A DNA stretch of 64,000 nucleotides from Bog-473 sp963755495 (GCA_963755495.1 CAVWJS010000006.1:1302001-1366000); one strand, 5' to 3'. Shown: positions 16,465 to 26,005, counted from the stretch's first letter. Translations and numbers: made by a program. The notes: generated from the sequence alone by a model not told the origin.

Positions 16465-17484
16465 CTAATTCCGTCGCGCGCCGCGGGCACGTGCAAACAT
16501 GGAGACGGCTTCGGCGTGTTGTTCTCGGATTTCTCGCCCAGTGAAATGCAAGAACACGTCATCGAGAGTCGGGCGGTGTGCCCGCACGGTCTGGACGGGC
16601 ACACCGGCGGCAGCCACGACGGGCCCAACGGTTGCTTCTTCATCCGTTACGAATGCGGTCAATCCGCTCTTGTTACGCTCGACCTTATAGCCGGCCAACT
16701 TCAGCGACTCCAGCGCCCGATCATCATCAGCTGTTTCTATCTCAATGGTGTCCGTGCCTACTGACGCCTTAAGGACATCCGGTGTATCGCAAGCCACAAT
16801 CGATCCGTGGTCGATAATGGCAATTCGCCCGGCGTACTCGGCCTCGTCCATATAGTGCGTCGTCAGGAAGATGGTCACACCTTCCTCAATCCGTAAGCGT
16901 TGGATATCGTCCCAAATGAGAGCACGTGTCTGAGGGTCGAGTCCAACCGTCGGCTCATCAAGGAAGAGCACCTTGGGGGTATGGAGCATGCCCCGAGCAA
17001 TCTCCAGACGTCGCGCCATCCCTCCCGAATAGGTGGACACGAGATCCTTGCGTCGATCCGAGAGCGCCACCAGGTTCAATACTCGACCGATGCGAGCATC
17101 GACCTCACTACGAGCGACTCCATAGAGGACGGCGTGGAACCGGAGATTCTCCTCGGCCGTGAGCTGATCATCGAGTGTTTGCTCTTGGAATACCAACCCG
17201 ATGTGCCGCCGGACGGACTTGGCTTGTGTAACTACGTCAAATCCGGCCACAAGAGCCTGCCCCGACGTCGGATGAGCCAACGTACACAGCATCTTGATCG
17301 TCGTTGACTTACCGGCGCCGTTTGGTCCGAGAAAGGCGAAAATCTCGCCTTGTCTCACCGTGAAATCAATCCCATCGACGGCAGCCACATCTCCATAGGC
17401 TTTGGTGAGACCGTGGACTTCGACAGCAATGGTTGCGGTTATATCGTCCGAGGCTTGAGGGCGCGCCGCGGAAACTACGCTCAT
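16465..17484 (-). CDS. ABC transporter ATP-binding protein (DrrA-like)
   Basis: A ~339-aa ABC ATPase with FLGPNGAGKSTTIKML (Walker A), VFQEQTLDDQLTAEENL (Q-loop), YSGGMARRLEIARGM (signature) and VLFLDEPTVGLDP (Walker B), plus a DrrA/CcmA-type C-terminal extension. The ATG at 17484 is preferred: the alternative at 17577 would start only 8 bp from the DosR-type box. With 17484 the box lies 101 bp upstream. Forms an exporter with the adjacent permease. Confidence 0.93.
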   Translation of the reverse strand: MSVVSAARPQASDDITATIAVEVHGLTKAYGDVAAVDGIDFTVRQGEIFAFLGPNGAGKSTTIKMLCTLAHPTSGQALVAGFDVVTQAKSVRRHIGLVFQEQTLDDQLTAEENLRFHAVLYGVARSEVDARIGRVLNLVALSDRRKDLVSTYSGGMARRLEIARGMLHTPKVLFLDEPTVGLDPQTRALIWDDIQRLRIEEGVTIFLTTHYMDEAEYAGRIAIIDHGSIVACDTPDVLKASVGTDTIEIETADDDRALESLKLAGYKVERNKSGLTAFVTDEEATVGPVVAAAGVPVQTVRAHRPTLDDVFLHFTGREIREQHAEAVSMFARARGARRN

Positions 17485-17584
17485 GCCCGAACATTCCTTG
17501 GCCGTCCCCCTGGTAGAGGGCGGAGACGCGTTGCCACTCGATGGCCCATAGAGCGATGATGGCTCCGAGTCGACCAATCCACCA

Positions 17585-17598
17585 GGGCCGATGGTCCC
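17585..17598. promoter_or_regulatory. DosR/DevR-type box (GGGCCGATGGTCCC)
   Basis: Box in the divergent ABC-exporter/USP promoter region, 101 bp upstream of the chosen exporter start. Its partner box begins 34 bp further right. Confidence 0.75.
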
Positions 17599-17618
17599 AA
17601 CATTGTCCGGTCCGACTA

Positions 17619-17632
17619 AGGACCTCCGGCCC
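17619..17632. promoter_or_regulatory. DosR/DevR-type box (AGGACCTCCGGCCC)
   Basis: One mismatch at the outermost base. It ends 98 bp before the USP ATG at 17730. Confidence 0.6.
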
Positions 17633-17729
17633 TACTCGGCGAATCCCTTCATAGTCACACTGCATTCGTAACCGTCCGCGCCGTTGGTCGACAGCGTATG
17701 CGTGGCCGAACAGGCAAGGAGAAATAGCG

Positions 17730-18200
17730 ATGACGAACACCGCGACAGAGCCAGAGCGCGCAACCCCGATTCACCGCGTGGTAGTCGGGATCGACGGCTC
17801 CCCTGCAAGTGAGAGGGCACTCGACTGGGCCGCGACCGAAGCGTCCAGAACGGGCGCAATCCTGGAGGGTCATGCCAGTTACGGGGCGGGCTACATCTAT
17901 ATCTCAAGTGAGGAAGTGCAGATGGCCCTGCAAAGGATCGTCGACCAAGCCGGCGCGCATGTCGCCGACGTTGCGCCCGGAGTCACGTTCAAAGGGGTGA
18001 CCCACGAGGGACCCGCCGCCAAGGACCTCATAGAGGCAAGCGAGGGAGCGGATCTGCTGGTAGTCGGTTCACGCGGACTCGGTGGCTTCAGCGGCCTCCT
18101 CCTGGGATCTGTCAGCCAACAGTGTGCCCTGCATTCTCACTGTCCCATCGTGATCGTCCGTCCCCCTGAAACTCTAAAACAGACCGAGGACCGGCTGTGA
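17730..18200 (+). CDS. Universal stress protein (UspA family)
   Basis: A 156-aa USP, ATG at 17730 with AAGGAG upstream. HRVVVGIDGSPASERALDWAA opens the fold and VVGSRGLGGFSGLLLGSVSQ is the ATP-binding loop. The loop after the first helix is shorter than in the other USPs here. Two DosR-type boxes stand in the divergent upstream region. A FtsX-like permease gene follows after 31 bp on the same strand and may be co-transcribed. Confidence 0.93.
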   Translation: MTNTATEPERATPIHRVVVGIDGSPASERALDWAATEASRTGAILEGHASYGAGYIYISSEEVQMALQRIVDQAGAHVADVAPGVTFKGVTHEGPAAKDLIEASEGADLLVVGSRGLGGFSGLLLGSVSQQCALHSHCPIVIVRPPETLKQTEDRL

Positions 18201-18231
18201 GATTGGCGGTTGCCTTAGCACCTCGCACGCC

Positions 18232-19386
18232 GTGTGCGAGAAACCTAATGGAAACAAGTTCAACGGCGTGAGTTTCTTTGGGCTCGTCATCCGAAACTTG
18301 TGGTCTAAGAAGGCACGCTCAATTGGCCTGGCCTTCGCGGTGGCCATCGCCGTGATGGCCGTGGTCACTCTCGACGTGACCAGCAGCGGCCTCGAGCAGT
18401 CGGCCGCGGCCATCATCTCTGTCGGCAAGGCGGACTTCACCGTGGCCCAAAAAGGCGCTTCGGACACCTTGTCCAGCACGATCGATGAAGCGGAACTCGC
18501 AAGACTGAAGAAAACACCGGGTGTCCAAAGTGTGGTCGGTGTCTTGGTAGAGACCCAACGGATCAACGCCAACAATCCCGTGTTCATCGAGATCGGCATC
18601 AATCCGGATGACCTGACCGCGTTTGGTGTGAAGGTGGTCAGCGGACATGCCTACGCACCCACCGCTGCGCATCAGGTGATGCTGGGGTGGAGGGCAGCGG
18701 CGAACCTGGGACTACACGTCGGCGACCGCTTCAACGCCAACGGCACCTCGAATATCGTGGTCGGCATCTACTCAACGGGGAATACCTTCGGCGACGCCGG
18801 GGCCATGCTCCCACTCCCGGCCATTCAGGGCTACAACAGAGTCCCGGGGATCGTCACATTGGCTTTCGTTAAGGTGACTCCGGGCGCATCCATCACCAAG
18901 GTGGCGGCCCATATTGACTATGCCGAACCCGAGCTCACCACGATCCGTACGGCAACCCAGTTCGGGAGAGCAGACCAAAACCTCATCTATCTTCAGGCAG
19001 CCGTCAACGGCAGCACCGTCCTCGCCATCTTGATCGGGGCGGTCATCGTCGGCAACACCATGCTCCTGTCCCTCTTCGAGCGAACGCGTGAATTCGGTCT
19101 CTTGAGGGCGGTGGGCTGGACGCGGCGACGGACGGTGGGGCTCTTACTCGGCGAGAGCCTTCTTCTGGCCTTCCTCGGCGCCGGACTCGGCGTCGCCCTC
19201 TCATTCGTCGTCGCCATTGTGCTGGAGAACCTTCCGGCGCTCAAAGGTGTGCTTCACCCGAATTTCACGGAGGGGGCATTCTGGCGTGCGCTCTTCACGG
19301 CTCTGGTGATGACTTTGATCGGAGCGCTGTATCCAACGACACGGGCCGCACTTCTTTCCCCGCTCAAGGCGCTTAGTTATGAGTGA
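18232..19386 (+). CDS. FtsX-like (MacB/LolC-type) ABC permease
   Basis: A 384-aa membrane protein: one N-terminal span (IGLAFAVAIAVMAVVTLDV, ~30-50), a ~200-residue extracytoplasmic MacB-PCD-like domain and three C-terminal spans (VLAILIGAVIVGNTMLLSLF, LLLAFLGAGLGVALSFVVAIVL, FTALVMTLIGALYPTTRAAL). The FERTREFGLLRAVGW segment is the usual coupling region of FtsX permeases. I use the GTG at 18232; a GTG at 18268 is also possible. The stop overlaps the ATPase gene start. Such pairs move lipoproteins, peptides or small molecules; the substrate is unknown. Confidence 0.88.
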   Translation: MCEKPNGNKFNGVSFFGLVIRNLWSKKARSIGLAFAVAIAVMAVVTLDVTSSGLEQSAAAIISVGKADFTVAQKGASDTLSSTIDEAELARLKKTPGVQSVVGVLVETQRINANNPVFIEIGINPDDLTAFGVKVVSGHAYAPTAAHQVMLGWRAAANLGLHVGDRFNANGTSNIVVGIYSTGNTFGDAGAMLPLPAIQGYNRVPGIVTLAFVKVTPGASITKVAAHIDYAEPELTTIRTATQFGRADQNLIYLQAAVNGSTVLAILIGAVIVGNTMLLSLFERTREFGLLRAVGWTRRRTVGLLLGESLLLAFLGAGLGVALSFVVAIVLENLPALKGVLHPNFTEGAFWRALFTALVMTLIGALYPTTRAALLSPLKALSYE

Positions 19387-20092
19387 CGAAGACATGGCCA
19401 TTGTGGTCACGGGGGCGACCCGCAACTACCCGGGCCATGTGACCGCCCTGGCCGGCGTGAACCTCCGTGTCGGCTACGGCGAAATGGTCGCCATCACTGG
19501 CCCTTCGGGTTGTGGAAAGTCGACACTTCTGCACCTCTTGGCGGCGATCGACTCCCCGACCTCTGGCTCGGTGGTCGTGGCCGGTCATGACCTGGCCCAC
19601 GAGGGTGACCTGAGTGCCTACCGCCGCCACGAAGTGGGCCTCGTCTTTCAGTTCCACAACCTTCTCCCCCAGCTCCCGGCCTTGCTCAACGTTGAGCTCC
19701 CGATGCTCGGCACCCATCGATCGGCTCGTCAACGAAGGGACCGAGCTCGTGAGCTCTTAGCGGAGGTCGACCTCGAAGATTGCGAGCGTCGCTTGCCAAC
19801 CGAGCTATCGGGGGGCGAACGACAGAGAGTGGCCATCGCCAGAGCACTGGCCAATGACCCCAAGATCCTGCTCGCAGATGAACCCACAGGAAGTCTCGAC
19901 TCGAAGTCGACTGCGCGCTTCTTGGAGCTACTCGAGCGTCTGAGCCAAGCCGGGACAACGATCGTCATGGTGACCCACGACTCCGAAGTGGCGGCCAGAG
20001 CCCATCGCATTATTGAGATGCGCGACGGCAAGGTAATCGACCAGAGAGTTTCCGTGGTGACAGCTTCTGCGACCCCTCCCAGCGTGACGTAG
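19379..20092 (+). CDS. ABC transporter ATP-binding protein (LolD/MacB-type)
   Basis: A 237-aa ATPase with ITGPSGCGKSTLLHLLAAID (Walker A), LSGGERQRVAIARAL (signature) and ILLADEPTGSLD (Walker B), typical of the LolD/FtsE-like group that pairs with FtsX permeases. Its start overlaps the end of the permease by 8 bp, so the two make one transporter. A 33-bp gap separates it from the convergent acyltransferase gene. Confidence 0.93.
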   Translation: MSDEDMAIVVTGATRNYPGHVTALAGVNLRVGYGEMVAITGPSGCGKSTLLHLLAAIDSPTSGSVVVAGHDLAHEGDLSAYRRHEVGLVFQFHNLLPQLPALLNVELPMLGTHRSARQRRDRARELLAEVDLEDCERRLPTELSGGERQRVAIARALANDPKILLADEPTGSLDSKSTARFLELLERLSQAGTTIVMVTHDSEVAARAHRIIEMRDGKVIDQRVSVVTASATPPSVT

Positions 20093-20125
20093 CGGAAGCA
20101 ACTCCGGTGCCACTTACGAAGCACT

Positions 20126-21538
20126 TCAGCCGTACGCCGCGTTCTGGGATCGGTCAACTAAGGATTGGAGAGTTGACCGAACTCCCGCACAGAACAGCGC
20201 TGTTTCAGGGCAGCTGGCCGGATTGCTCAACACACCCAGATTGAGTTGTCCGTCATAGGAGAGCGCGGCGACACTCATACTTTGATTTCCCGCAAGTGGC
20301 ACCACGGGAAAGGCTTCGAGCAGTCGGGCCCCCAATGCGTAGAGCGTCACCGGGGGACCCGGTACATTTGTGACAATCACGTTGAAGAAGGGCTGATGCT
20401 GCACGACTCCGGCCATCAGCGCCAAGACACTCTGGGCCACAGGTTCGAGAAGATGTAGCGCTGTACTGCCTGCCATACTCTGGTGCCGGCGCTTGTCCGC
20501 CCTCATCTCAGCCGAGATCTTTGAAAGAATTTCCAGAGGATCGGTCGTAGCTATCGGGAGTCGTACGAAAAGGGCCGACAGGGAGTTGGCGAGACCGCCG
20601 TCGGCATTTTCCAAGCCCACTGGCACGAGCGCCTGTAGCTCGCTCATCTCTCCCAACTCACCCCGACTTTCAAGTAATCGGTGCAACCCCCCCGTCACGA
20701 TCGTCAAGAGAACGTCGTTGATTGTTGTGTCAAATGTGTGGGCGACTTCCTGCATCTGAGAAAATGACAACCGCACGAAATCTACCGCTCTCGTGGCGGT
20801 GATCTGGACATTGAGTGACGACTTGGGTGCCACAATTCCTGGTGTGATGAGGGTACCGATCGCTCCAGCCAATTGCGCACTCTCTCTCAGCCGCCTGATC
20901 GGATGCGTCACGGACTGCCCGATCCATGAAGCCACGCCTAACCAGACTCCGCCCAGACGCTCCAGGTCGTCGACTGCTGCCCGCCAGACGGGCAGCGGAG
21001 CGGCCGGAGTCCATACACCCTTCTCCTTCCGTTCTCCTGGTTCGGAAGAAAGGTCCAAGAGCACGGTGGCGAGCTCAGCGGCCGCTAGGCCGTCGGCCAT
21101 GGAGTGGTGAAGCCTCTCGATCACGCCAACCTTGCCTTCCCTCAGCCCGTCGACGAAGGTGAGATCCCACAGAGGCCGTGTCCGGTCTAGAGGTTCCGCC
21201 AGAAGTTCAGCGCAGAGTTGCCGCAGCTCGGTTTCCCCACCGGGAGCAGGCAGATGCACTTGCTGAACGTGGTTGGAGATATCGAATGTCGGGTCATCAG
21301 CCCACACGGGTGGCGCCTCCCCAAGCAAACCTGCAGTGGCCACTTGCCGCAGTTTCGGGACCAAGTTCAGTCGACCGGCTATGAGCAGACGAAGGTCGTG
21401 AATACGAAATATCCCCTCATCGTTGCGCAGGGCGGCACCCTCGAAGATTCCGACCGATGCCATATGCATGGGCGTACGTTCGGACTCGAGATGCAGAAAC
21501 GCCGCATCGAGAGGTGAGAGACCATGCTCACGCGTCAT
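20126..21538 (-). CDS. Wax ester synthase / diacylglycerol acyltransferase (WS/DGAT, Tgs-like)
   Basis: A ~470-aa enzyme. LSPLDAAFLHLES is the N-terminal WS/DGAT signature; ERLHHSMADGLAAAEL carries the HHxxxDG active site near residue 140; FNVIVTNVPGPPVTLYALGARLLE is the conserved C-terminal PLW-region equivalent. It acylates diacylglycerol or fatty alcohols to storage lipid. The ATG at 21538 follows GAGGG; the longer ORF is not conserved. In M. tuberculosis Tgs1 (Rv3130c) is DosR-controlled; here the gene is third after a box-controlled alcohol dehydrogenase and a slipin. Confidence 0.93.
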   Translation of the reverse strand: MTREHGLSPLDAAFLHLESERTPMHMASVGIFEGAALRNDEGIFRIHDLRLLIAGRLNLVPKLRQVATAGLLGEAPPVWADDPTFDISNHVQQVHLPAPGGETELRQLCAELLAEPLDRTRPLWDLTFVDGLREGKVGVIERLHHSMADGLAAAELATVLLDLSSEPGERKEKGVWTPAAPLPVWRAAVDDLERLGGVWLGVASWIGQSVTHPIRRLRESAQLAGAIGTLITPGIVAPKSSLNVQITATRAVDFVRLSFSQMQEVAHTFDTTINDVLLTIVTGGLHRLLESRGELGEMSELQALVPVGLENADGGLANSLSALFVRLPIATTDPLEILSKISAEMRADKRRHQSMAGSTALHLLEPVAQSVLALMAGVVQHQPFFNVIVTNVPGPPVTLYALGARLLEAFPVVPLAGNQSMSVAALSYDGQLNLGVLSNPASCPETALFCAGVRSTLQSLVDRSQNAAYG

Positions 21539-21683
21539 ATTTCGTCCCTCTTCAATAGTCACGCCGTCCGGTACTGCGGTCTGCAGTGACGCGTCCTCGA
21601 TGGGTTCGATCCAGATTCTGAGGACAGTGGGGTATCTCAAGTTCGACTAGCGTCGTCCTCTGAGGATTCGAACGAATTGGCCT

Positions 21684-22535
21684 TCACGTTGGTCCGGAGA
21701 ATCTCTGTGGTTCCGTCACCCGGATCGGCGTTACATCTGCCGATTTGGCCATGGCCGCCGATGACGCTGTCGCTTCTCGCGATAGGAAAGCTCCCAACTC
21801 AGAGATGGTGCTCATCAACGGGGCAGGGAATACAACCGTACTGTTCTTGTCGACTGCTATCTCAACGAGACTCTGTAGGTTTCGCAGCTGCAGAGCGAGA
21901 GGATGAGCCATCATGATATCCGAGGCATCACCCAATGCAGCGGCAGCCAGGGACTCCCCCTCGGCGTTAATGATCTTCGCCCGCTTCTCCCGTTCAGCTT
22001 CCGCCTGTCGTGCCATGGCCCGCTTCATGCTGTCGGGCAACTGAATGTCCTTGAGTTCTACGAGCGTGACTTCGACGCCCCAGTCGGTAGTGGTCTGGTC
22101 GAGAATCTCTCGGATATCAACATTTATGTTGTCGGTCTCCGACAATGTCTCGTCGAGCGTGTGCTGACCAACGACTTTTCTCAGCGTGGTCTGGGCGATC
22201 TGGTCAATGGCCGCGGCGACACTTTCGATCGCCACCACCGACTTCACAACATCCACGACGCGGAAATATGCCACCGCAGACACGTCGACACTCACGTTGT
22301 CGCGGGTAATGATGCCTTGGGACTGAATCGGCATAGTCACAATTCGTCGTGACACACGCCGTAAATTGTCGACGAAGGGAATGATGACCCGTAATCCTGG
22401 CTCACGTATGCCGATTACTCTCCCCAACCTGAATAGAACGCCCTGCTCGTATTGCTTCACAATCCGAAGCGCCAATGCCAAAGTAAGCAGGGCCACGACC
22501 ACGGCGATGACAAGGACGCTGAAAACGACATCCAT
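21684..22535 (-). CDS. SPFH/band-7 protein (slipin/stomatin-like)
   Basis: A 283-aa protein with an N-terminal membrane anchor (VVFSVLVIAVVVALLTLALAL) and a band-7 domain: QYEQGVLFRLGRVIGIREPGLRVIIPFVDNLRRV, then the SVDVSAVAYFRVVD core and a coiled C-terminal helix with QAEAEREKRAKIINAEGE. Bacterial slipins organise membrane microdomains and often pair with a NfeD partner, not seen here. It lies between the zinc alcohol dehydrogenase and the WS/DGAT gene in one unit, so a role at a lipid-storage or stressed membrane is plausible from context. Confidence 0.92.
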   Translation of the reverse strand: MDVVFSVLVIAVVVALLTLALALRIVKQYEQGVLFRLGRVIGIREPGLRVIIPFVDNLRRVSRRIVTMPIQSQGIITRDNVSVDVSAVAYFRVVDVVKSVVAIESVAAAIDQIAQTTLRKVVGQHTLDETLSETDNINVDIREILDQTTTDWGVEVTLVELKDIQLPDSMKRAMARQAEAEREKRAKIINAEGESLAAAALGDASDIMMAHPLALQLRNLQSLVEIAVDKNSTVVFPAPLMSTISELGAFLSREATASSAAMAKSADVTPIRVTEPQRFSGPT

Positions 22536-22614
22536 AGGACACTCCCTTCGTGATGTTCGTAGGACTCGTAAACCTGAAGATCGTCAATCCTGACCAAGCA
22601 AGTTCACGGCCTCA

Positions 22615-23655
22615 TCAACGAGCTATGACGACCTTGAGGGCACCAGTCTCCGAAGCCCGGCCAAAGACGTCATAGGCCTCGAGCATTTGGTCGAATCCGA
22701 AGTGGTGACTGATGAATCGCTCGGCGTCCACCTGGCGTGACGTGACCAGCCGGAGAAGGGTCGGCGTCGAGTATGTATCAACGAGCCCGGTCGTCACCGT
22801 CACGTCACGAATCCAGAGGGACTCGAGGTGAAGAGTGGCTGATGTGCCATGGACACCGATGTTCGCAACATGACCACCCGGTCGCACCAACTCAGTACAG
22901 AGCTCGAAGCTCTGAGGGACACCGACCGCCTCAATGGCGACATCGGCTCCGAGACCTTCGGTGAGGGTGCGCACAATGGCCAGAGCGTCCTCTTTCCCGT
23001 TGTTGATGGTGACGTCGGCACCGAATTGCTTGGCGGCATCGAGCCGCGCGTCCGCCAGGTCGATGGCGATGATATGGCTTGGAGAGAACAACCTTGCTCC
23101 CAAGATCGCGGACAGCCCAATGGGCCCGGCGCCAACAATGGCCACAGTGTCCCCTGGTTGAACGTGACCGTTGAGGACACCAACCTCATACGAGGTGGGG
23201 AGAATGTCGGCCAGCATCAGGATCTCCTCGTCGCTTGCACCGTCAGGTACCGGGTAGGTCGAAGTGTCGGCGAAAGGAACACGTACCAGCTCGGCCTGAG
23301 TTCCGTCGATGAGGTGGCCCAGAATCCACCCTCCCCCGCCGAGGCACTGCCCATAGCGCCCTTCCCGGCAGAAGCGACAGCGTCCGCACGCCGAGATGCA
23401 CGACACGAGCACTCGATCCCCCACCTGGCGTGTCTTCACCCCAGAACCGACCTCGACCACGGTACCCACGGCTTCATGACCGAGAATCCGGCCCGGAGTC
23501 GTCTCGGGAACATCACCCTTCAGGATGTGAAGATCCGTCCCACAAATCGTCGTGGCATCCACCCGCACTATGGCGTCGCCGTCGTCACGTATGACCGGAT
23601 CGGGCACATCTTTCCAACTCTTTTCACCTGGTCCGTCGTATACCAATGCCTTCAT
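22615..23655 (-). CDS. Zinc-dependent alcohol dehydrogenase (threonine/sorbitol dehydrogenase-like)
   Basis: A 346-aa medium-chain dehydrogenase. Catalytic zinc: TICGTDLHI (Cys ~38) and LGHEAVG (His-Glu ~61); structural zinc: SACGRCRFCREGRYGQC; cofactor loop VGAGPIGLSAILGA near 170. It groups with 'class III-like' short zinc ADHs that use alcohols or polyols; substrate unknown. The C-terminal SHHFGFDQMLEAYDVF is typical. It is clearly a different subfamily from the ADH at 4294-5307. A DosR-type box sits 65 bp upstream of the ATG. Confidence 0.92.
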   Translation of the reverse strand: MKALVYDGPGEKSWKDVPDPVIRDDGDAIVRVDATTICGTDLHILKGDVPETTPGRILGHEAVGTVVEVGSGVKTRQVGDRVLVSCISACGRCRFCREGRYGQCLGGGGWILGHLIDGTQAELVRVPFADTSTYPVPDGASDEEILMLADILPTSYEVGVLNGHVQPGDTVAIVGAGPIGLSAILGARLFSPSHIIAIDLADARLDAAKQFGADVTINNGKEDALAIVRTLTEGLGADVAIEAVGVPQSFELCTELVRPGGHVANIGVHGTSATLHLESLWIRDVTVTTGLVDTYSTPTLLRLVTSRQVDAERFISHHFGFDQMLEAYDVFGRASETGALKVVIAR

Positions 23656-23719
23656 GGTGATCTCCTCAATGGAACTTCTCTTGTCTCCTCATCATGCAGC
23701 GACACCCTTCGGGCCACTA

Positions 23720-23733
23720 GGGCCGATGGTCCC
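23720..23733. promoter_or_regulatory. DosR/DevR-type box (GGGCCGATGGTCCC)
   Basis: Box 65 bp upstream of the zinc ADH ATG; likely drives ADH - slipin - WS/DGAT. Same sequence as the box at 17585. Confidence 0.77.
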
Positions 23734-23781
23734 CCCTGATCCCCCGGACAGATTCGACCCGGGGGGGGCCACTAACGGTGA

Positions 23782-25293
23782 TCAGACGGTGAGCAACCAG
23801 TCAAGGAGGAATGCATAACGCTTGAGGTGTTCGTCACCTACGAACGCCTCGAGCACGTGCTGGTGTGCCCGCCTGCCGAGGCTGGCGATGACTTCAGGTT
23901 GTCTCAGCAGATCGAAGAGCGTGTGGCCGAAGGCATCAAGGTCCGATGCATTCTCAAGAAGAAGGCCGGTCCCCGGCACGATCTGCGCCCTGATGCCCCC
24001 CACTCCGGAGGCGATTACAGCTTTGGACTTCCACATGGCCTCAGTAACAGTGAGACCGAATCCCTCGGCCAGGCTCTTTTGAACAATTACCGTCGAGTAC
24101 CGTTGGATGGCGTTCACCATTGTTGCGTTCTCGTCGATGTCATCCATCGGTAGTGTTACCAGGTAGATCGACCGACGCTCTGCAATCGGAAGTTCTTCCC
24201 ACGCCGAGAGGCACTCGCCAAATACCGAGGACTCTTCCGGGTCATCGGATACTTCAAGAAAGGATGGTCCTACCAGCGCAAGTTGCGCGTTGACGCGTCC
24301 GGCGACAGACACGGCGAAACCCTTCATCACCCCCGTCATGTCCTTCAACCGGTCCCAACGGGACACCTGAAGGACCAACGGATATTTGGGATCAAGCGGC
24401 CGGCTCTCGACCGAAACGATGGAGGCCTTGCGTTCGACCGGTCCCTTCGTGCCATCACGCCGAGAGAAGAAGGCCGGACTATCGCCTTCAACTCCGCTAA
24501 GGAGTCCGATGCGTCGGAGTATGCGTAGTACTTCCTCGTGACCGATTTCATCGTTTTTCGGAGAGAAGGGATCAATCGAAGGCGGAATGATCCAGACCAT
24601 CGAGTCTTCCATCCACGTAGGGACATAGGCACTCATAGAAAATATGAACGCCTTGCACGTGGTGAGGTGATGCCGAATGAATGTCCAGGCTTGATCCGTC
24701 CATTCATTACGAAGTTCATGTCCCACGTGGCATCGCCACACGACGTGCGCTCCTGCGGCGGTGAGCGACGCCGCCAAGCCAGCGGTCTGGGGGTCGTGAA
24801 GGAACACGACATCTCCGGGTCTAATGAAGTGCAACACGTTCTGAGCGCTCGCATCCGCAACCCTCGAGTAGTGGGCCGCCGCGTCGGCAGCGAGCACACC
24901 CCCATCGCCGGGCGCTCCATGCAGTTGATTATGGATCCTCTTGGTTATCTCGAAGAACTCGGCATCGCCGCTCATGACCAACCAGTGCACATCAAAGCCG
25001 AGATCGAGCGTATAACCCACGAGCACCTGGAGCATTTCGGCCACGCCTCCGCCTTCGGCCGTCGAGCTGATGTTCCAGATCGCCCTCCCGTCGAGTCGTT
25101 CCCTGGTCACTTCCGCTGCACGGGTCAAATCCCCATAGCGTTCTCTTCCGATGAGAGGTTCCAGGTTTGCCAGGGCCCGGCGCGGCACGATGACCTCATG
25201 AACTGGATATTCCGGAGAGGATGGGTCGCGAAACGGCACAACACATCCTGCCAGGCAGCAGGCGCGGATAAGTGGAACCCCGGTGCGAACCAC
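23782..25293 (-). CDS. treT: Trehalose synthase TreT-like glycosyltransferase (GT4)
   Basis: A GT-B glycosyltransferase. IWNISSTAEGGGVAEMLQVLVGYTLDLGFDVHW is diagnostic for TreT, which joins NDP-glucose and glucose to trehalose; FLHDPQTAGL, VLQVSRWDRLKDMTGVMKGF and VQKSLAEGFGLTVTEAMWKSKAV are the nucleotide-sugar and acceptor regions. The ORF from the GTG at 25293 is ~503 aa; the first ~35 residues look non-conserved, and the real start may lie near 25190, giving the usual ~410-470 aa. No nearby ribosome site decides it. Supplies the compatible solute trehalose, which the HAD-GH65 protein at 58943-61938 may handle. Confidence 0.88.
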   Translation of the reverse strand: MVRTGVPLIRACCLAGCVVPFRDPSSPEYPVHEVIVPRRALANLEPLIGRERYGDLTRAAEVTRERLDGRAIWNISSTAEGGGVAEMLQVLVGYTLDLGFDVHWLVMSGDAEFFEITKRIHNQLHGAPGDGGVLAADAAAHYSRVADASAQNVLHFIRPGDVVFLHDPQTAGLAASLTAAGAHVVWRCHVGHELRNEWTDQAWTFIRHHLTTCKAFIFSMSAYVPTWMEDSMVWIIPPSIDPFSPKNDEIGHEEVLRILRRIGLLSGVEGDSPAFFSRRDGTKGPVERKASIVSVESRPLDPKYPLVLQVSRWDRLKDMTGVMKGFAVSVAGRVNAQLALVGPSFLEVSDDPEESSVFGECLSAWEELPIAERRSIYLVTLPMDDIDENATMVNAIQRYSTVIVQKSLAEGFGLTVTEAMWKSKAVIASGVGGIRAQIVPGTGLLLENASDLDAFGHTLFDLLRQPEVIASLGRRAHQHVLEAFVGDEHLKRYAFLLDWLLTV

Positions 25294-25421
25294 GCTGGCC
25301 TTAGGTCTGGATTAAACGCTCCGTACGTGCGTCGCCCATTCCGGCATACTCCGGTTCCATCCTCGCACGTGTTGTCCCACCGATGGGTTTCTGACTCCAG
25401 TCGCAATTTATCCCCTGGCAT

Positions 25422-25435
25422 AGGACCAATGGCCC
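25422..25435. promoter_or_regulatory. DosR/DevR-type box (AGGACCAATGGCCC)
   Basis: One outer mismatch. It lies in the divergent treT/USP region, ending 100 bp before the USP ATG at 25535 and 129 bp from the treT GTG. Confidence 0.6.
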
Positions 25436-25534
25436 TGGGCGGAAATCCACCGTACCCGTACGGTGAGCTGCAGACGTCGTGGACGCCTCACACCATTCAC
25501 GGCGCCGAGGAAATGATCGAGCGGGAGAATAATC

Positions 25535-26005
25535 ATGGAAAGCGCAGCGCGTCCGCAGAACCAGGGCCATGAATCCAAGATGGCGCCTCGCAAGGTCGTT
25601 GTTGGAGTAGATGGGTCGCCAGCTTCACTAGAGGCGATGCATCTTGCCGCTCAAGAAGCCACCCTCCGAGACGCCACACTGCAGGTCACAATGATATGGG
25701 ACTGGCCTGTCGCATATGCCAGAACCCCAATGCTCCATGAATCGGATCCGATTGGGGGCGCTCGAAAGGAGTTTGAAGCGGCGGTGGCGAGTCTCAGGGA
25801 GAATCACCCTGACCTGACGATCGAAACTGTGTTCGAACATGGACACCCCGTCCCTGCCCTGGTTAAAGCATCCAAGGGAGCCGACCTGCTCGTTGTGGGC
25901 AGCCGAGGACACGGAGAGTTCATCGGAATGCTTCTGGGCTCTGTTGGCCAGCATTGTGCGGCTCGAGCACATTGCCCAGTCCTTATCCATCGACGCCCAG
26001 GATGA
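25535..26005 (+). CDS. Universal stress protein (UspA family)
   Basis: A 156-aa USP beginning at 25535 after GGGAGA. APRKVVVGVDGSPASLEAM starts the domain near residue 17 and VVGSRGHGEFIGMLLGSVGQ is the ATP loop. Its 'IWDWP' and 'GHGEF' segments make it a close relative of the USPs at 1182 and 47011. A small gene with a strong AGGAGG follows 40 bp later. Confidence 0.93.
   Translation: MESAARPQNQGHESKMAPRKVVVGVDGSPASLEAMHLAAQEATLRDATLQVTMIWDWPVAYARTPMLHESDPIGGARKEFEAAVASLRENHPDLTIETVFEHGHPVPALVKASKGADLLVVGSRGHGEFIGMLLGSVGQHCAARAHCPVLIHRRPG

Noticed and set aside
24538..25572. 344-codon open frame on the plus strand
   Set aside because: Antisense to the TreT-like gene and running into the USP in another frame; no motif or ribosome site.
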